Source of the DNA: Fusarium oxysporum f. sp. lycopersici 4287
Lineage: Eukaryota > Ascomycota > Sordariomycetes > Hypocreales > Nectriaceae
Length of the DNA: 64,000 nucleotides
Reading direction: 5' to 3'
Assembly: GCF_000149955.1 (NCBI RefSeq)
Contig: NC_030988.1
Location: 5,464,255-5,528,254 of the forward strand
How positions within the stretch are numbered: the first letter of the stretch is position 1; each line of letters starts with the position of its first letter. The notes under the pieces were generated by a model. That model saw only the letters and a program-made list of their open reading frames with translations, was not told the DNA's origin and did no database searches. Below, piece by piece: positions 22,640 to 34,263 of this stretch. Made by a program: the position numbers and the translations under genes.

Positions 22640-23813
22640 TCCCGTTGCCAAAGCGTATTATTGTCGTCGGAAAGCCAAGTGGGGAGCCCACTTCACACGA
22701 CACAGGAAATATTCATGGTCCCTATGCAAACTTGAGCTATTGCTGGGGTGATAGCCAGCATCTCTTGAAGACAACGTCTACTTCATTAGAAAAGCATAAG
22801 AAAGGTATATCTTTAACGCAATTGCCTAAAACAATTCGTGACGCTGTTTATATTACAAGGGAACTTGCAACTGACTACCTTTGGGTGGACAGACTTTGTA
22901 TTTACAAGACAGTGTGCAAGATTAGGAGGTCGAATCGGCGAAAATGGGTGAATGCTTCAAAAATGCGCATGCTACAATAGCTGCATCTGCTGCGTCCCAT
23001 GCATAAAGCGGAATCCTTCGTGCCAGGCGGGGAATAACGCAAGCTGTTGAAGAAGAATATGAGTTGGTCGACGGAACAACATGCAACATTGTTATCCAGG
23101 AGAGAAGTCACAGCTATGAGAAACTGGAAAGTTTAGTGCACGGCTTTGGTCCTCTTTCTAAACGTGGGTGGGCTTTTCAGGAGAATGTACTGTCTACAAG
23201 AACAGTCCATTATACAGACTCAGAGCTGGTCTGGGATTGTTGCACTGAGACAATTTCCGAAGATGGGTCGACACATGAGAGAAACCAGCATAGTATATTG
23301 GCCTACAATATGCTAAATCTTCAGCCTAATCCAGACCGACTGTAGCAAGACCTGGTAGAGAACTATACTCGTCGAGATCTTACTTATCATTCTGACAGGT
23401 TGCCCGGAATTGCTGGAAGTGCTCAAATAATGCAGAGCCGAATGGGTTTCCAATATATCGCCGGGCTATGGAGAGAAGCAATAATTTTAGATCTTCTCTG
23501 GAGCACTTCATGGCAGCACTATAACACGACACCCACAAAGCTGGCAGGCAAGGCGGGCACACCTAGGTATGAAAATCGCCCAGTCACCTTGATAAGCCCT
23601 TCCTGGTCATGTGCACCAACGCCTGCTGCTATCAGCTTTGCATTGCCTGGAGATGTTGGGCTTCACGATCAATGTGCCATGGTCAAAGATATCAATTGCA
23701 AGGCTGAGGGCGATAACCTATTTGAAGAAGTCATACATGGCTCGCTCCAGCTTGTGGGCCTTTTGCGACAAATGCGTTTTAAATGCGGTGATCCACGAGA
23801 ACCTTATTTTTGA
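22640..23813 (+). pseudogene. HET-domain (heterokaryon incompatibility-like) protein, broken
   Basis: This is a relic of a fungal HET-domain gene of the self/non-self recognition type. The first frame has GPYANLSYCWGDSQ and then LPKTIRDAVYITRELATDYLWVDRLCI, the two core HET motifs. After a frameshift near 22930-22960 and a stop near 23008, a second frame resumes with EYELVDGT and KRGWAFQENVLSTRTVHYT (the third HET motif). An in-frame TAG at 23343-23345 interrupts it before the C-terminal part, which runs to 23813. At least one frameshift and two stops make it dead. The start is not determinable; the N-terminal few hundred residues expected upstream are missing. Confidence 0.85.
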
Positions 23814-24118
23814 AATAAGTATTATCCGCCCACAAAACCCAGATCTCCATTGGAGTCAAACTGTCCACAATGGTGATAAGGTGGAAACGGCATGTTTTAT
23901 ACCAGATAAATTTACCATCTTGTTGCAGTAAAAGTCACCGAGAAAGGTGGCGTAGTGAGGTAGGTATTGTGATTATATGTCGCCCGACGAGCGAGTTTGG
24001 AACGAGTCGCGTTCTCTGTCGTCGCATAAACCTCCCAGTCGGCTTCGGGCCCGCCGTTTGAGGTATACATAGACATGATGCAGTATCGGCTGAACGCAAG
24101 ACATCGCAGCAATGCTGG

Positions 24119-24574
24119 CTAGTAAGACCGCCTCCGCTGCACTGTCGCCTGCTCGAATAAGACAGCGTATGCTCGCAGTTCCATCCTCGCCTTGTTTGAC
24201 AGGTGACCTGCCTCGCGGGTGGAGGACGTACTCTGCATGGAGCCAAGGCTACTATGAGAGTTTACGTGTTTGAGATTTTGAGTTGCAACAAAAGAGCTGA
24301 CCTGCTCAGTATCGGGCATCATATAATGGATCCAGTGCCTTTTCTGAGCCGTAGTCTCGCAGGATCGTGCGGTACTTAGGCCATACGCCCAGGAGACATA
24401 GAACTCGGTGGGTGGTGGAGGGAATCCAGGGGAGCTCACTTGCGAGCTGGGCGGCAACGTTAACCTTTCTGAGTCTATCATCTGGCAAGGCTCAGAGCAG
24501 TAGGTTGCAGCGTCAGATTGCACCTGCTTGTCGCAGGCAAGGCAAAACTGGTAAGTCCAGAGATCGAAAGCCAT
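24119..24574 (-). CDS. small Ecl1-like zinc-binding protein
   Basis: A single open frame of 151 residues begins MAFDLWTYQFCLACDKQV and continues with TYCSEPCQMIDSE. The C-x2-C ... C-x3-C pattern with YCSE matches the short fungal ECL1/2/3 zinc-binding family, whose yeast members influence stationary-phase survival. Upstream in-frame Met at 24631 would add 19 unrelated residues, so 24574 is preferred. The C-terminal third is Ser-rich and ends in basic residues QRRRSY. The middle may hide an intron that I could not place. It stands alone between a dead HET gene and a piggyBac relic; expression is uncertain. Confidence 0.6.
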   Translation of the reverse strand: MAFDLWTYQFCLACDKQVQSDAATYCSEPCQMIDSERLTLPPSSQVSSPGFPPPPTEFYVSWAYGLSTARSCETTAQKRHWIHYMMPDTEQVSSFVATQNLKHVNSHSSLGSMQSTSSTREAGHLSNKARMELRAYAVLFEQATVQRRRSY

Positions 24575-25412
24575 GGTGTCTGTGTATATGTGAGGGCAAT
24601 TGCGGTAACAAGAGCTCTGACTGGTAGACAAGAAGGATTAGGTATACCCGAGGCCCTTTCCCCTATGCCACAAAGGTTAAGATAGGTGTTCAGACGAGCA
24701 ATCTACCAGTTTCAAGGTGCTAGAGGGTCGTCAAGAATATAACTTCGTAGCAACTAATAGTAGGGAAGAATGTTACAAAAGCAGAAAGGTATAAAGTAGA
24801 GGAGCATCATGTCCTAATCAGGCTTAAGATAGTACAATAGCAGACAACCTCTCTACATAAGAGGATGCATTACGTGTAGATCTTCCATCGTTAGCGAGCG
24901 ACCTTTTCTGTTTTTGTTCCTTTATTAATCAAATGACGTCACTAACCTCCAACGCCGGGGTCACCCGCAAATCCTTCAACCTCAATGCACGTCGTGTGAT
25001 GTCTCATCTATCGTCATGGCCTCGTACATGGCTTCTTTTGGCCGGTGACAGGTTAGGCACGTGGCAGCATTCCGTCTCGGCTTGGAAAAGCCTTGGTGAT
25101 ATATTTGATGCACCTTGAGAGCATGTCCAAATGGTAGTAGCCAAAGTCGCACCCATCCGGCGCCGTCTTGGCGCACAAGACCAGTATGCTCGAGGCAAAC
25201 CCCCCCCCTCTCAGTGTGCAAGCCGCACGGCGACTGATAGGTGGGCACCCGGATGCCCCCATTTATCCTAGGGCGCCTGGGCGGGCCCACTGACTAATCG
25301 CCACAAAATGCCTCCTCCCATTGGTGCGTGCTAGACGCTCTTGGACCTGCAAGCTCTGAAAGACATTTCTTCCCGTGCGTAATAAGCTTCATTCACGTAT
25401 GGTATACTTCAT
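24575..25412. other. gene-free stretch
   Basis: No recognisable gene. The right half (24930-25300) is GC-rich and open in several minus-strand frames at once, with some Cys/His-containing segments, but none forms a known domain. A run of eight C occurs near 25201-25207. Confidence 0.45.
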
Positions 25413-27613
25413 GCTATCTCTTCAAGCGGCACAAGGCAACATCAGGTCACTCGTCCCACTCTTCCTTACTAACCCCACAGGTACCTATGGAGTACGTCAG
25501 TTCCCGTCAGACAGCTGCTTCAATCAACGCCATACAAATCGATTAAAATCCTCATACAATTGACCGTAACGAGTCTCATAAAGAACAATGAGCCCCCAAA
25601 AGGTACAAGATTATATAGATGATCACAGCTTTAACACTCCGCCGTTAAGGGCGGCTAATGACCCCACCGGCGTGCCTAATTTTCCGCCCGAAGAAGGCCG
25701 AGGTTATGATTTTCAACCTTTCAACCTAGAATATCATGATTTCAAGACCAACCTTCTGCCCAAGGAACCACTTGACTCCAACTTTTCGTACCTATTTCCC
25801 TCATACAGTCATGGATTGAATACACCAACAGCTGGGTCGCTCACCTGATCGAAAACCACGTTATTGACAACTGGAATACCCCCCTTTCTAAACATTCACG
25901 CATCTTCAAATGGGAAGGCATCTCCACTGCAACAGCCTATGTGTGGCTTGGAGTCGTTATTTACCTAGGAATTTATAGGGAAATATCGATAAAGGACCAT
26001 TGGAAGGCTCCTAGCCTAGGAGATTAACGCCCTCTTCACTCGATCATCAAGTTCATGCCGTTACGGAAGTTCGAGCTGATTACAAGGTATTTCCGTACTT
26101 TTGACTACACCAAAGTCGATGTGAGGGATGAGGGTGATCTTCCAAAGACCTTCCAAGCGGCTAAAGAATGGTCTGGCCACATACAGAAGGCGTCTTCCGA
26201 GCTCTATCTTCCAGGGACTAATCTGACTGTAGATGAGTGTATGATCCCGTTTACAGGCAGATCGAAAGAGACAACGGTCGTCAATAATAAGCCCATACCG
26301 GTGGGCTTCAAAGTCTGGGTTATCACCCAACAGGGCTTCTTTATGCAGTGGCTTTGGCATGTGAAGGCATCACCTTACAAAGCTGTTATCGTCGAGCTAC
26401 CTACACCAAGGTCGGTTGGCAAGAAGGGAAGGCTACAGACCGAGATCCCTCTAAGCAATACACAGAGCGTCGTGGTCCACCTACTAAAAAGGCTGCCCGC
26501 TCAGACATATCACGTCTTTACGGATAACCTCTTCTCGTCACCACAGCTCTTCCGCCTTCTTCGGCAGCTTGGCTGCGGAGCCACAGGCACGGCACGCCCT
26601 AACTGCGGTATCACCACCCTAATAAAGCAGATAAAAGAGACCGGAAAGGCTCCTGATGGCACGATTTTGAAGTATAATGAAGTGGTATTCATCCCGACAG
26701 AAGATAACCAGGTATGGATGCACTTTATATGTATTTCCCTTACTAATCTGTCCCTTTTGATATCCCCTAGGACATCCAAATCGCTTGGAAAGATAGCAAT
26801 ATCGTGCTCTTCCTTTCAACTGTGCATAGCGGAGCCCCTCACGAGCGCACACCAAAAAAGAGGAAATTGCCCGCCAAAAGAGGCACAAAGGCAGAGGCAC
26901 AACGCCTGAAGCAGATCTTCAATGGAGATAGCTTCAAGATGATCCTTATTCCTACTGTTGCCGCTCAATATAACGATGAAATGAACCACGTTGACCGCGG
27001 CGATCAGATTAAGTCCTATACAACATACGAGCATCGATTCCGCCGGGGTCCTTGGCAGGCGCTGCTTTGGTCCTTCCTTCTTGAAGTCGCACTTGCGAAT
27101 AGCTTCATTTTACAGCTTAAAACACGGCAGCCTCATTGGAAGCCCTATCGCATGCTGAAGGATTAGAAGGAGTGCATTTACAACGCCATTTTCAACCAAT
27201 ATGCTTCAGGAAGTCAAGCAAGGAAGAGAAACCGCACAGGGAAGGAAGAAGACATTGAAGATATAGAAGCACGGCAAAAGCACCTACAAAGAGATATCAA
27301 CCACGTCTTCAGAGGCCTAATTTCAAGCTGCTTGGCTTGCAAGGGCTTCCAGCAAGGGCAGCCTCGACCCTTCAAAAAAAGGGAAGGAAAAAGGAGGCTT
27401 TCTCGAGCCTATTTCAGGAAATGCGCAAAGTCCGAAGACCCGATACGGTTGTAAAGTATGTGATGTAGCTATTTGTAACAAAACTGACTGTTGGTACTTC
27501 TATCACACGCTAATTTAGGTGTGGAGGAAGGTACCGATCGTTACGGTCATTTTGATTGGCGCCGGACCCTTGTCGTGACCCCTCTGTTGCCTTGTGCCGC
27601 TTGAAGAGATAGC
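25413..27613 (+). mobile_element. piggyBac-like element 1 (inactive)
   Basis: About 2.2 kb bounded by matching inverted termini of roughly 29 bp. The left starts GCTATCTCTTCAAGCGGCAC at 25413, and the right is its complement ending at 27613. The same CGGCACAAG-centred terminus recurs at several places in the window. I see no flanking TTAA duplication, so either the true ends lie slightly elsewhere or this lineage differs from classical piggyBac. Confidence 0.8.
25588..27454 (+). pseudogene. piggyBac-like transposase (DDE_Tnp_1_7), broken
   Basis: It starts MSPQKVQDYIDDHSF, shifts frame near 25790, and has a TAA at 26025-26027 where the second copy has CAG. The catalytic core follows: LTVDECMIPFTGR, TYHVFTDNLFSSPQLF and MNHVDRGDQIKSYTTYEHRFRRGP. 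An intron at about 26711-26770 (GTATGG...CCCTAG) joins TEDNQ to DIQIAWKDSN. A TAG at 27164-27166 replaces a Trp codon that is TGG in copy 2. The C-terminal Lys/Arg-rich tail with its cysteines continues to 27454. Both stop differences are C-to-T or G-to-A, as expected of RIP. Dead. Confidence 0.88.
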
Positions 27614-29197
27614 CCGCCATAACAGGGAACGGGTAAAACCAAACGCTGATAATTTTTTGGGTCCCGTGCCTACCATTTCCCCCTTCCTCTCCAGCACCTA
27701 CTTTAGGCTTATTTTAATCAAAATGAAAAATGACAGGCAACGACATGCTTTTTATTAGCGCTGTCAATCGCCTCAAGGATCATCCCCGCTACTTCACACG
27801 AAGTGACCCTTCAGCTCGGCCATTCCCCGCCACGGTTTTAACATGGCTGAGAGTATATTAATATGAGAAAAAGAAGGAAAAGCCAAAAAAATAAGGAGGG
27901 TAGATGACCGCCTTCCCGAAGCTCTATGCCTCCCGGCCTGTTTCACACTTGACCTTATGTCCTCATACCCCACCACTCCTCTAAACTTGAGCGACCCAGA
28001 GCGTAAATGAGAGTATGCATACCAGCCAGTCCAATAGTCAATGGCTAGGAGGTTTTGGCCGGCGGAGTTTTTGCCACCGTCCCACTTGACCCTTGCATGA
28101 TGGGAGTTTAGCTTTGTGTTCTCGTCTATGGTATGAAAGTAGTTTTTTATTCACCACTGCAGTTCCCGGGCGGCCATCTTCTCCGACTCTCTGGTTAGAG
28201 TTGTGATGTTTCCAACTATCACTTCAGTCGGCATAGCCTTTGGGAAAATCACTCACCCCACTTGCCTTATGCAATCATTCTCAGTGCGAGAGGTGCAAGT
28301 TCCGGATTGTGGATTTTATGAAGCATTTTCAACAAAATCCCCATACAAATTCTGTTCAATTTGATCAATGACATGGAATCAATCCTTCAAGGAACGCAGT
28401 CACCTAGTGCCTACAGTGGCGAGAGCTTTGAGACCCCAAATCGAGCTGCCCGCCAGATCTTCCGGCGGATGAGAGCTGCGGGCACGAGTTGGTGCCTTTG
28501 AACGTAGAAAAACGCAATTTTCACATCAACATATTGTCCCTAACACCACTCGAGCTATTCCGCCTTTTTGTGTCTATTTGTCTTATTCAAAAATGAGTTG
28601 TTTATAGTGAAAGATGGGTTGCATATCTCCTCAAAAATGGCGCAGCTCATAGCTGGAATACCCCCGTTACGAGCAACTCAAGGACCCTAACCTGGGAGAG
28701 GCTCTCACCTTCAAAAGTGTGTATGGCTCGGGTTCCTAATTTGCCTAGGAATTCAAAGGGAAAAATCGATCAGAAACTGTTGGAATGTCATTAGGCAAGG
28801 GAGTTCACAGCCGCCTGCACGAAATGATCAAATTCATGACCCTCGATTTCCCCGACAGCTAGCACCATGGGCCTTAGCCCAATTGGGAATGCATAATGCA
28901 TGTAAGTCTTACGACCGTGCTAGCGCGTGACAACTAGCTTCGGGGACACGGGGCTGGAACTAGATGCGCATTGACCTCCCCCCTCCGCCACAACAACAAT
29001 AATTACTCAATCTCGAGCTTGATCTCATCCAGGGAAGACGATCAGGGTAAGCGAGAGAATTGTACGGATACTCTGTAGCATAGTCAACAAGCGGGGGACA
29101 CTGATGCTGTGGACATCTGATTCATGAAATAATCTAGGTGAAAGCCTCATGCTTATTGCGGCACAATCCATTGTAGACTGGGCTCTGGGAGGCTGCT
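27614..29197. mobile_element. heavily decayed piggyBac-like remnant
   Basis: No intact gene. Around 28650-28860 the sequence AATTTGCCTAGGAATTCAAA ... GATCAAATTCATG aligns by eye with the transposase segment of piggyBac-like element 1 at about 25960-26058 (TTACCTAGGAATTTATAGGG ... ATCAAGTTCATG). The frame is shattered. The remaining sequence up to 29197 is unrecognised and probably the rest of this relic. Confidence 0.5.
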
Positions 29198-29389
29198 TAT
29201 CCCTTTAGGCGGCACAAACCTCCAAGAGGTCACATTACCAACTTGACCCCACGTACATAAGAGTTGCAAGATTTGATAGTCACGATAGAATCAAATTCGG
29301 AGTCACTCTTCTGTAACGGCATGACTCCTACTCTGATTGATCCCATACCCCTGTCGTGACCGCCTTGGAGGCTTGTGCCGCCTTAAGTA
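29198..29389. mobile_element. piggyBac-related MITE, about 190 bp
   Basis: The left terminus TATCCCTTTAGGCGGCACAA at 29198 and the complement of TACTTAAGGCGGCACAAGCC at the right end form an inverted repeat of about 35 bp with a few mismatches. Each is followed inward by CTCCAAG(G)CGGTCAC-like sequence. The interior has no coding capacity. The termini match the CGGCACAAG core of the piggyBac-like elements here, so it is probably a non-autonomous derivative. It sits about 460 bp upstream of the NsdD-like gene start. Confidence 0.7.
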
Positions 29390-30244
29390 TGTGTTTATTT
29401 GCTTCCTCGCCTATTGATATTTCCGCGGACCCCACCTTCGCCTTGCATGGGACCCCATCCAGGGTCTAACTAGGCCAGATCGGTAGTTGACGGACCCGCT
29501 ATGAAAGCGACTGTCTCTGCCAGGCAGTGAAATCCATCTGAATCCCAGTATAAGAGCTGCTATAGCATCCTCTCTTGATTTTGTCTGTCCTGCCCCATGG
29601 TAACAATCAGTTCGCTCAGAGAGCGGCCATTTTGCTACTATCTCTGAGCAATCCGTCTTTCCCAACCATACCGTTCTCAGCATCATCGATACCACTCGTC
29701 CATCGCAAGGGGTCCTCTCAAGAGACCGTATCGGGCAACCTCCCACCACGGCCACGGCAACTCTCACTACATCGGCCACTCACTATCAAACTCAACCGTT
29801 TTCTTCTCGGGCTATCCTCATCCCTCGTGCGGTGCTAGCATCTCTAGCATGGTATTTTCTATTGAACCCCGAAAGCAGGACGACTACCATGAGTCTCCGA
29901 ACCGTCAATCGCTGCCCTCCATCTCAGAGGTAATTCAAGGCACCGAGCCAGGCCCTTATACTTTTAGACCTCCTTCGAGCATCCAGACTGGTTTCTGCCT
30001 TTCCCCTCCTTTCGCACTTGTTCGTCAACCATTACACAAGACCGAGAAGCAACCATTTTTGCAGCAGCTACTCCCGGCTTCATCCTTCCCTCTCCGACAG
30101 CATGCTCTTCCTGTCTTCTCGGATCCTCCTCGGCCACCTTTCACCAGCCTGTCGTCACTTTTTCCTGCCTCTGACAGCAGCCAGAGCCTCTCAGCCAAGG
30201 CGGAGATTCCTTTCCAGCATCACCACCCCGAGCGGCAGAAGACA

Positions 30245-30252
30245 CCGGAGCC
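30245..30252. repeat. 8-bp target site duplication, left copy (CCGGAGCC)
   Basis: CCGGAGCC lies directly before the CAG that opens hAT element 2. The identical octamer is at 33412-33419 directly after its closing CTG. Confidence 0.95.
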
Positions 30253-33200
30253 CAGCGCTCATCATAAATCAACTCAATCAATCAATCACCCCAATCAAAT
30301 CAATCAACTTAGTCAATTCCTTGCCTCAATCAAATCAATTCCAGTGATTTGTAAGTTGACATGATTTGATAAAGTTGATATATGCCATGCTGCATCTGAA
30401 CTGCTGAAAAAGATTAAACCTGGACGTGCCCTCCGCCCAGTCCTACCCTGTACAAGATGGCCACAGATAGGCGATACTTCTTAGCCCTATATGAGGCCGT
30501 AGCCTCGTCGGTACCTGCTATCGCCGCCTAACGCACACCAACCCTCGGCAGGATGACGCGCTCCCTCTGCACCCTACCGCGGCGCGTCAATTTCGCTGTC
30601 AACAAGACATGGCACCAGCGACAAGATGTCAGACTTGCCACCACCCTCTACACCGGCGAAAGGCTCGCCGGTGATTTCGACGCCTTGCCCCACGCCACTT
30701 TTTCCTCTGCGTTCTCGCGACTGTCTCAATCAAGGACCGTGGCCAAGCAGCTCGAGGAGGCTTCGGTCGAGGAGCTGCCCCCTAACCCGACTATTGAGGA
30801 TCTACCGAAGGTCGTCTGGAAGAACCGCCGCTTCGTTCAAGAAGATTCGCTAGCTCGGAAAGGTGCAAAAGGCAGAAAAAGTTGGATCAGATCGCACGGC
30901 ATGTTCTTCATTGAATTGAATCACCAGGATCAGCCCATTGGTCATGTGTGGTGCTGCAGCCGATGCGACACGAAGGGTCGGCCAGAATTCTTCTCAGTAC
31001 AAGCGACATCTTCTGCAGCAGATCATCTTCGCAAGTATGGATCCGTCCTCTATACCAACATATCCCATATACTGACTTGCACAGAGCCCATCGGATCACC
31101 CCAGCGAGTCAATCAAGCCCCAGCGACGATAGCGCGATCGATCTCCAGTCCCATGCAACCCCCAAACGACCACGGCTTGACCAGAGCATAATACCAAAGG
31201 CAAAGGTCAAAGCTGTACAAGAACTTAGTGTTAGGTTCGTCATTGACAGTGATGTGCCCTTCACAATATTCGAGCACAAGTTTCTAAAGGAGCTCTTCTA
31301 TCAGTTCGACCATGAACTAGCACTCCAAATTCCTTGGAGTAGCAGTTCTATTACCAGAGAGCTACAGAAGATCTTCGAGTCTAAGGCGGATATCATCAAA
31401 GCGGAGCTAGGCAGCACCCTAACAAAAATACACATCAGCTTTGATCTCTGGACATCACCGAACCGTCTTGCGATAATGGCAGTTTTTGCACACTTCATCG
31501 ACAAATTCGGGAACCAACAATCCAGGCTGCTCGCTCTACGCCGTCAGCTAGGTATCCACAGTGGTGAGAATCTTGCCGAGACATTGTTCGAAATCGTTCA
31601 ACTGTGGGATATCCGAGGACAGGTTGGCACGGTCATTTCTGATAACGTGACTACGAACGATACCTGTCTCTCTTACTTCTACCGGCAGCTCGACCCTTCG
31701 ATCCGGCCGGCTGATATCAAGGCCCGTCGCATGCGTTGCTACGGCCACGTTCTTAACCTTGTTGCCCGCGCGTTTCTTTTCGGTAAAGACGCCGAATCTT
31801 TCGAGCTAGAGTCAGATATCAACGGCATGAGAGGTCTTCAGGAGCAAGATCTTCGCCATTGGCGTTCGAAGGGCCCAATTGGGAAGCTGCACAATATCGT
31901 CAAGTTCATCAGATCCTCACCTCAGCGCAGCGAATATTTCAAGCGCATCGCTCACGAGCAGGAGGACGAAGGGTACCATCTTTGCGAGGAATCAACCGCC
32001 GAGCTTGAGGTCATCTTGAATAATGAGACGCGGTGGAATTCTACTTATATGATGATAGAGAGGGCTTTGCGGAAGCAGACTGACATCAGGGCCTACATCT
32101 TTGCACTCGAAGGCGAGAAAGACGAAGAAAAACGTATCCCTGCTGATGACATCTTATCCAACGAGGATTGGCGCGTGCTTGGTGAGGTTAACGAGATACT
32201 TACGCCTTTATATCATCAGACAATGCGAACCCAAGGCTGGGGTAAAGGCGACAGCCATGGGCGCCTGTGGGAAGTTCTGGTAGGAATGGAATACCTGCTC
32301 GAGCATTTTGAAGACTGGAAAGGCTTCTACAATGAGTTCACGACTGAAACAATAAGGGCGACGAATCTAAATGATCCCGAACTAATTGGAAGAGCGTCTG
32401 CGCCTCTGAGAGGGACTAACATCCAGTCGGCCCGTTCCCGTCGTCGCCCTGCTCGCTTCGATGGGGAAGAGGTCTATGTATCCCAACAGCGAAGTCAAGC
32501 GCCAACTTTCACGGTAGCTGCCTTGGCGGAGCATTCTCAGGCTGAGTATGCGGCGCTTGACAAGCCACCGGCGTCTAAGATTTCCCAGAAGAGCTCATTA
32601 CCAGCAGACCACCGAGCATATATTCGGGCATCGATCAACAACGGCTGGAAGAAGCTGGATGAATACTACAGCAAGCTCGGAGAATCTCCCTTGTTTGCGG
32701 CAGCAGTCATCCTTCATCCGAGATTCGGCATCAGCTGGTTGGAGGCTACTTGGGCCACTGAGGAGCAATTGGCCTGGGTTCGCGATGCAAAGGCGGGCAT
32801 AAAGGACTACTTCGCGCGGGGGTATCAATCGAACCAGCGGACGGACGACTTACAGTCGAAGTCTGCTTCATCATTAACGAACAGGGGTAAAGAGGATGAT
32901 CACTACACGCAATGGATCAACAGCAGAACGAAAAAGGCATTTGCAACGAGCAGCAGTGTTAGCGAGATGGACAAATACCTCCGTCTTGAGCCACAAGATA
33001 CGCAAGAGCCAATCCAATGGTGGAGGGACCACAAGCCTTCATTCCCGGTGCTAAGCAGCTTTGCCTTGGATGTCTTTGCCATTCCGGCTATGGCAACCGA
33101 CTGCGAGAGGCAGTTCAGCCTAGCCAAGCTGACACTAACATCGCAAAGGCTCGCAATGGGCGCCGACACGCTGGAGCGAGTTCATTGTCTGAGGAACTGG

Positions 33201-33411
33201 GTCCGACACGGCGGGGTAAAGCTGGGCAGTTGGGTCGGTAATTGAGGCTTTGGATCCGGCGTAATACCTTCACATACTCAATATATAGGCCTCCCATACA
33301 ATTGATTGAGACGAGCCAATCAAATCAAACAAATCAACTTTGGACCGAAGCCCCATCAAACAAATCAACTTTTACCTCAAAGTTGATTTGATTGATTTAT
33401 GATGAGCGCTG
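30253..33411 (+). mobile_element. hAT element 2, apparently intact and autonomous
   Basis: The element is 3,159 bp. Its ends share a perfect 20-base inverted repeat, CAGCGCTCATCATAAATCAA, followed by imperfect TCAATCAAATC repeats in both subterminal regions. It is flanked by perfect 8-bp duplications. The transposase reads through without a stop after one intron is removed. These are the marks of recent activity. It sits inside the coding sequence of the NsdD-like gene in the same orientation. Confidence 0.95.
30553..33245 (+). CDS. hAT transposase (element 2)
   Basis: Exons 30553-31034 and 31085-33245 give 880 residues; the 50-bp intron runs GTATGG...TGCACAG. Splicing matters: the BED zinc finger has its cysteines in exon 1 (HVWCCSRCDTKG) and its His pair (DHLRKAHRI) is completed only by exon 2. 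The RNase H-like core shows ISFDLWTSPNR, VISDNVTTNDTCL, MRCYGHVLNLVARAF and GPIGKLHNIVKFI. The hAT dimerisation domain near the C-terminus has FALDVFAIPAMATDCERQFS. No stop or frameshift is seen. The protein cuts and joins the element's own CAG-ended termini in the nucleus. Confidence 0.93.
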
Positions 33412-33419
33412 CCGGAGCC
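33412..33419. repeat. 8-bp target site duplication, right copy (CCGGAGCC)
   Basis: Identical to 30245-30252. Reading from this copy, the NsdD-like frame resumes as PEPHPPLSGVYAHP. Confidence 0.95.
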
Positions 33420-34263
33420 TCATCCTCCTCTCAGCGGAGTGTATGCGCACCCACCTCCGCCACCCCCCCCTCCAGCTCCGGTTACTTATCAGCCCCGACA
33501 ACTACGTCTTGGCCGCCAAATGCCTCTACCCGCGTATCCGACCCCTCCCAGGCACGATTATGCTCCTCCAGCCATATATGACGCTCCAGTTAATGGGCAA
33601 GTTGGGAGCTGGAGCTACCAAGATTCTTTGAGTCTAGTGAATTGAAATAAGCTGAGATGCGAGATCGGTAACACTAACTACCGCTAGATTAGTTCCTCAT
33701 CCCGCACCATTCTTCACTGTGCCGAAGCGTGCAATCGGATTGCTCGTGAGCAGCACGGTACTCACCTTATCCCGGAAAGATTGCCGACAGAATCGGAACT
33801 CAGCGATATGCTCAGTAACATGGAGCTCATCAAGCGTTCTCTGGAACATGTGAAGGGCTTGGTGCAAACATCGATACAGAACGAGCGAACTCATAAAGGA
33901 GTGAAGATGAAGTGTCTTTACAAGGAGGAGAACCATGCGCCCATTTCTGCAAATGCTATGCAACCTTCATTTGGCATGACGGAAATCAAGAAGCAACGAG
34001 CCGTAAGTTTGGTTATAAAATGGGAAAGCGCAAAACTGACACGTTGGTAGCGTACGGCCCGCCCTGGCAGATGCCATAAATGCAGCCGAATTGACACGCC
34101 TGAATGGCGCCGCGGACCTGATGGGGCGAGGACACTATGCAATGCATGTGGCCTGCACTATGCCAAACTGAAAAGGAAGCGTCAACTCAAAGCAAGTTCG
34201 ATCGGCCCGAAACCTGGAGAAGCAATCGGCCATAAGGCTCGCACTCCGTGCAGCAAAGCCTGA

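Larger units (their letters stand above)
29849..34263 (+). pseudogene. NsdD-like GATA transcription factor, split by a hAT insertion
   Basis: Coding parts are 29849-30252, 33420-33636, 33688-34002 and 34051-34263. Leaving out the transposon and one copy of its 8-bp target duplication, they total 1,149 bases (382 residues), with frame kept throughout. The N-terminus has QSLPSISEVIQGTEPGPY, as in Fusarium NsdD homologues. A proline-rich region (GVYAHPPPPPPPPAPV) follows, then a helical region (RLPTESELSDMLSNMELI). The C-terminal GATA finger reads CHKCSRIDTPEWRRGPDG ... LCNACGLHYAKLKRKR, with C-x2-C-x18-C-x2-C. Introns are 33637-33687 and 34003-34050. NsdD controls sexual development and represses conidiation. 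As it stands, translation would enter the transposon and stop at 30364 without a zinc finger. It is probably a diverged extra copy, since core genomes carry an essential-type NsdD elsewhere (inference). Confidence 0.88.

Noticed and set aside
24982..25290. Cys-containing minus-strand frames
   Set aside because: Open in three overlapping frames because of GC-rich composition; no consistent zinc-binding spacing.
30948..31084. Start of a separate 765-codon transposase at 30948
   Set aside because: The first 46 codons are an out-of-frame reading of exon 1; splicing at 31034/31085 gives a better protein with a complete BED finger.
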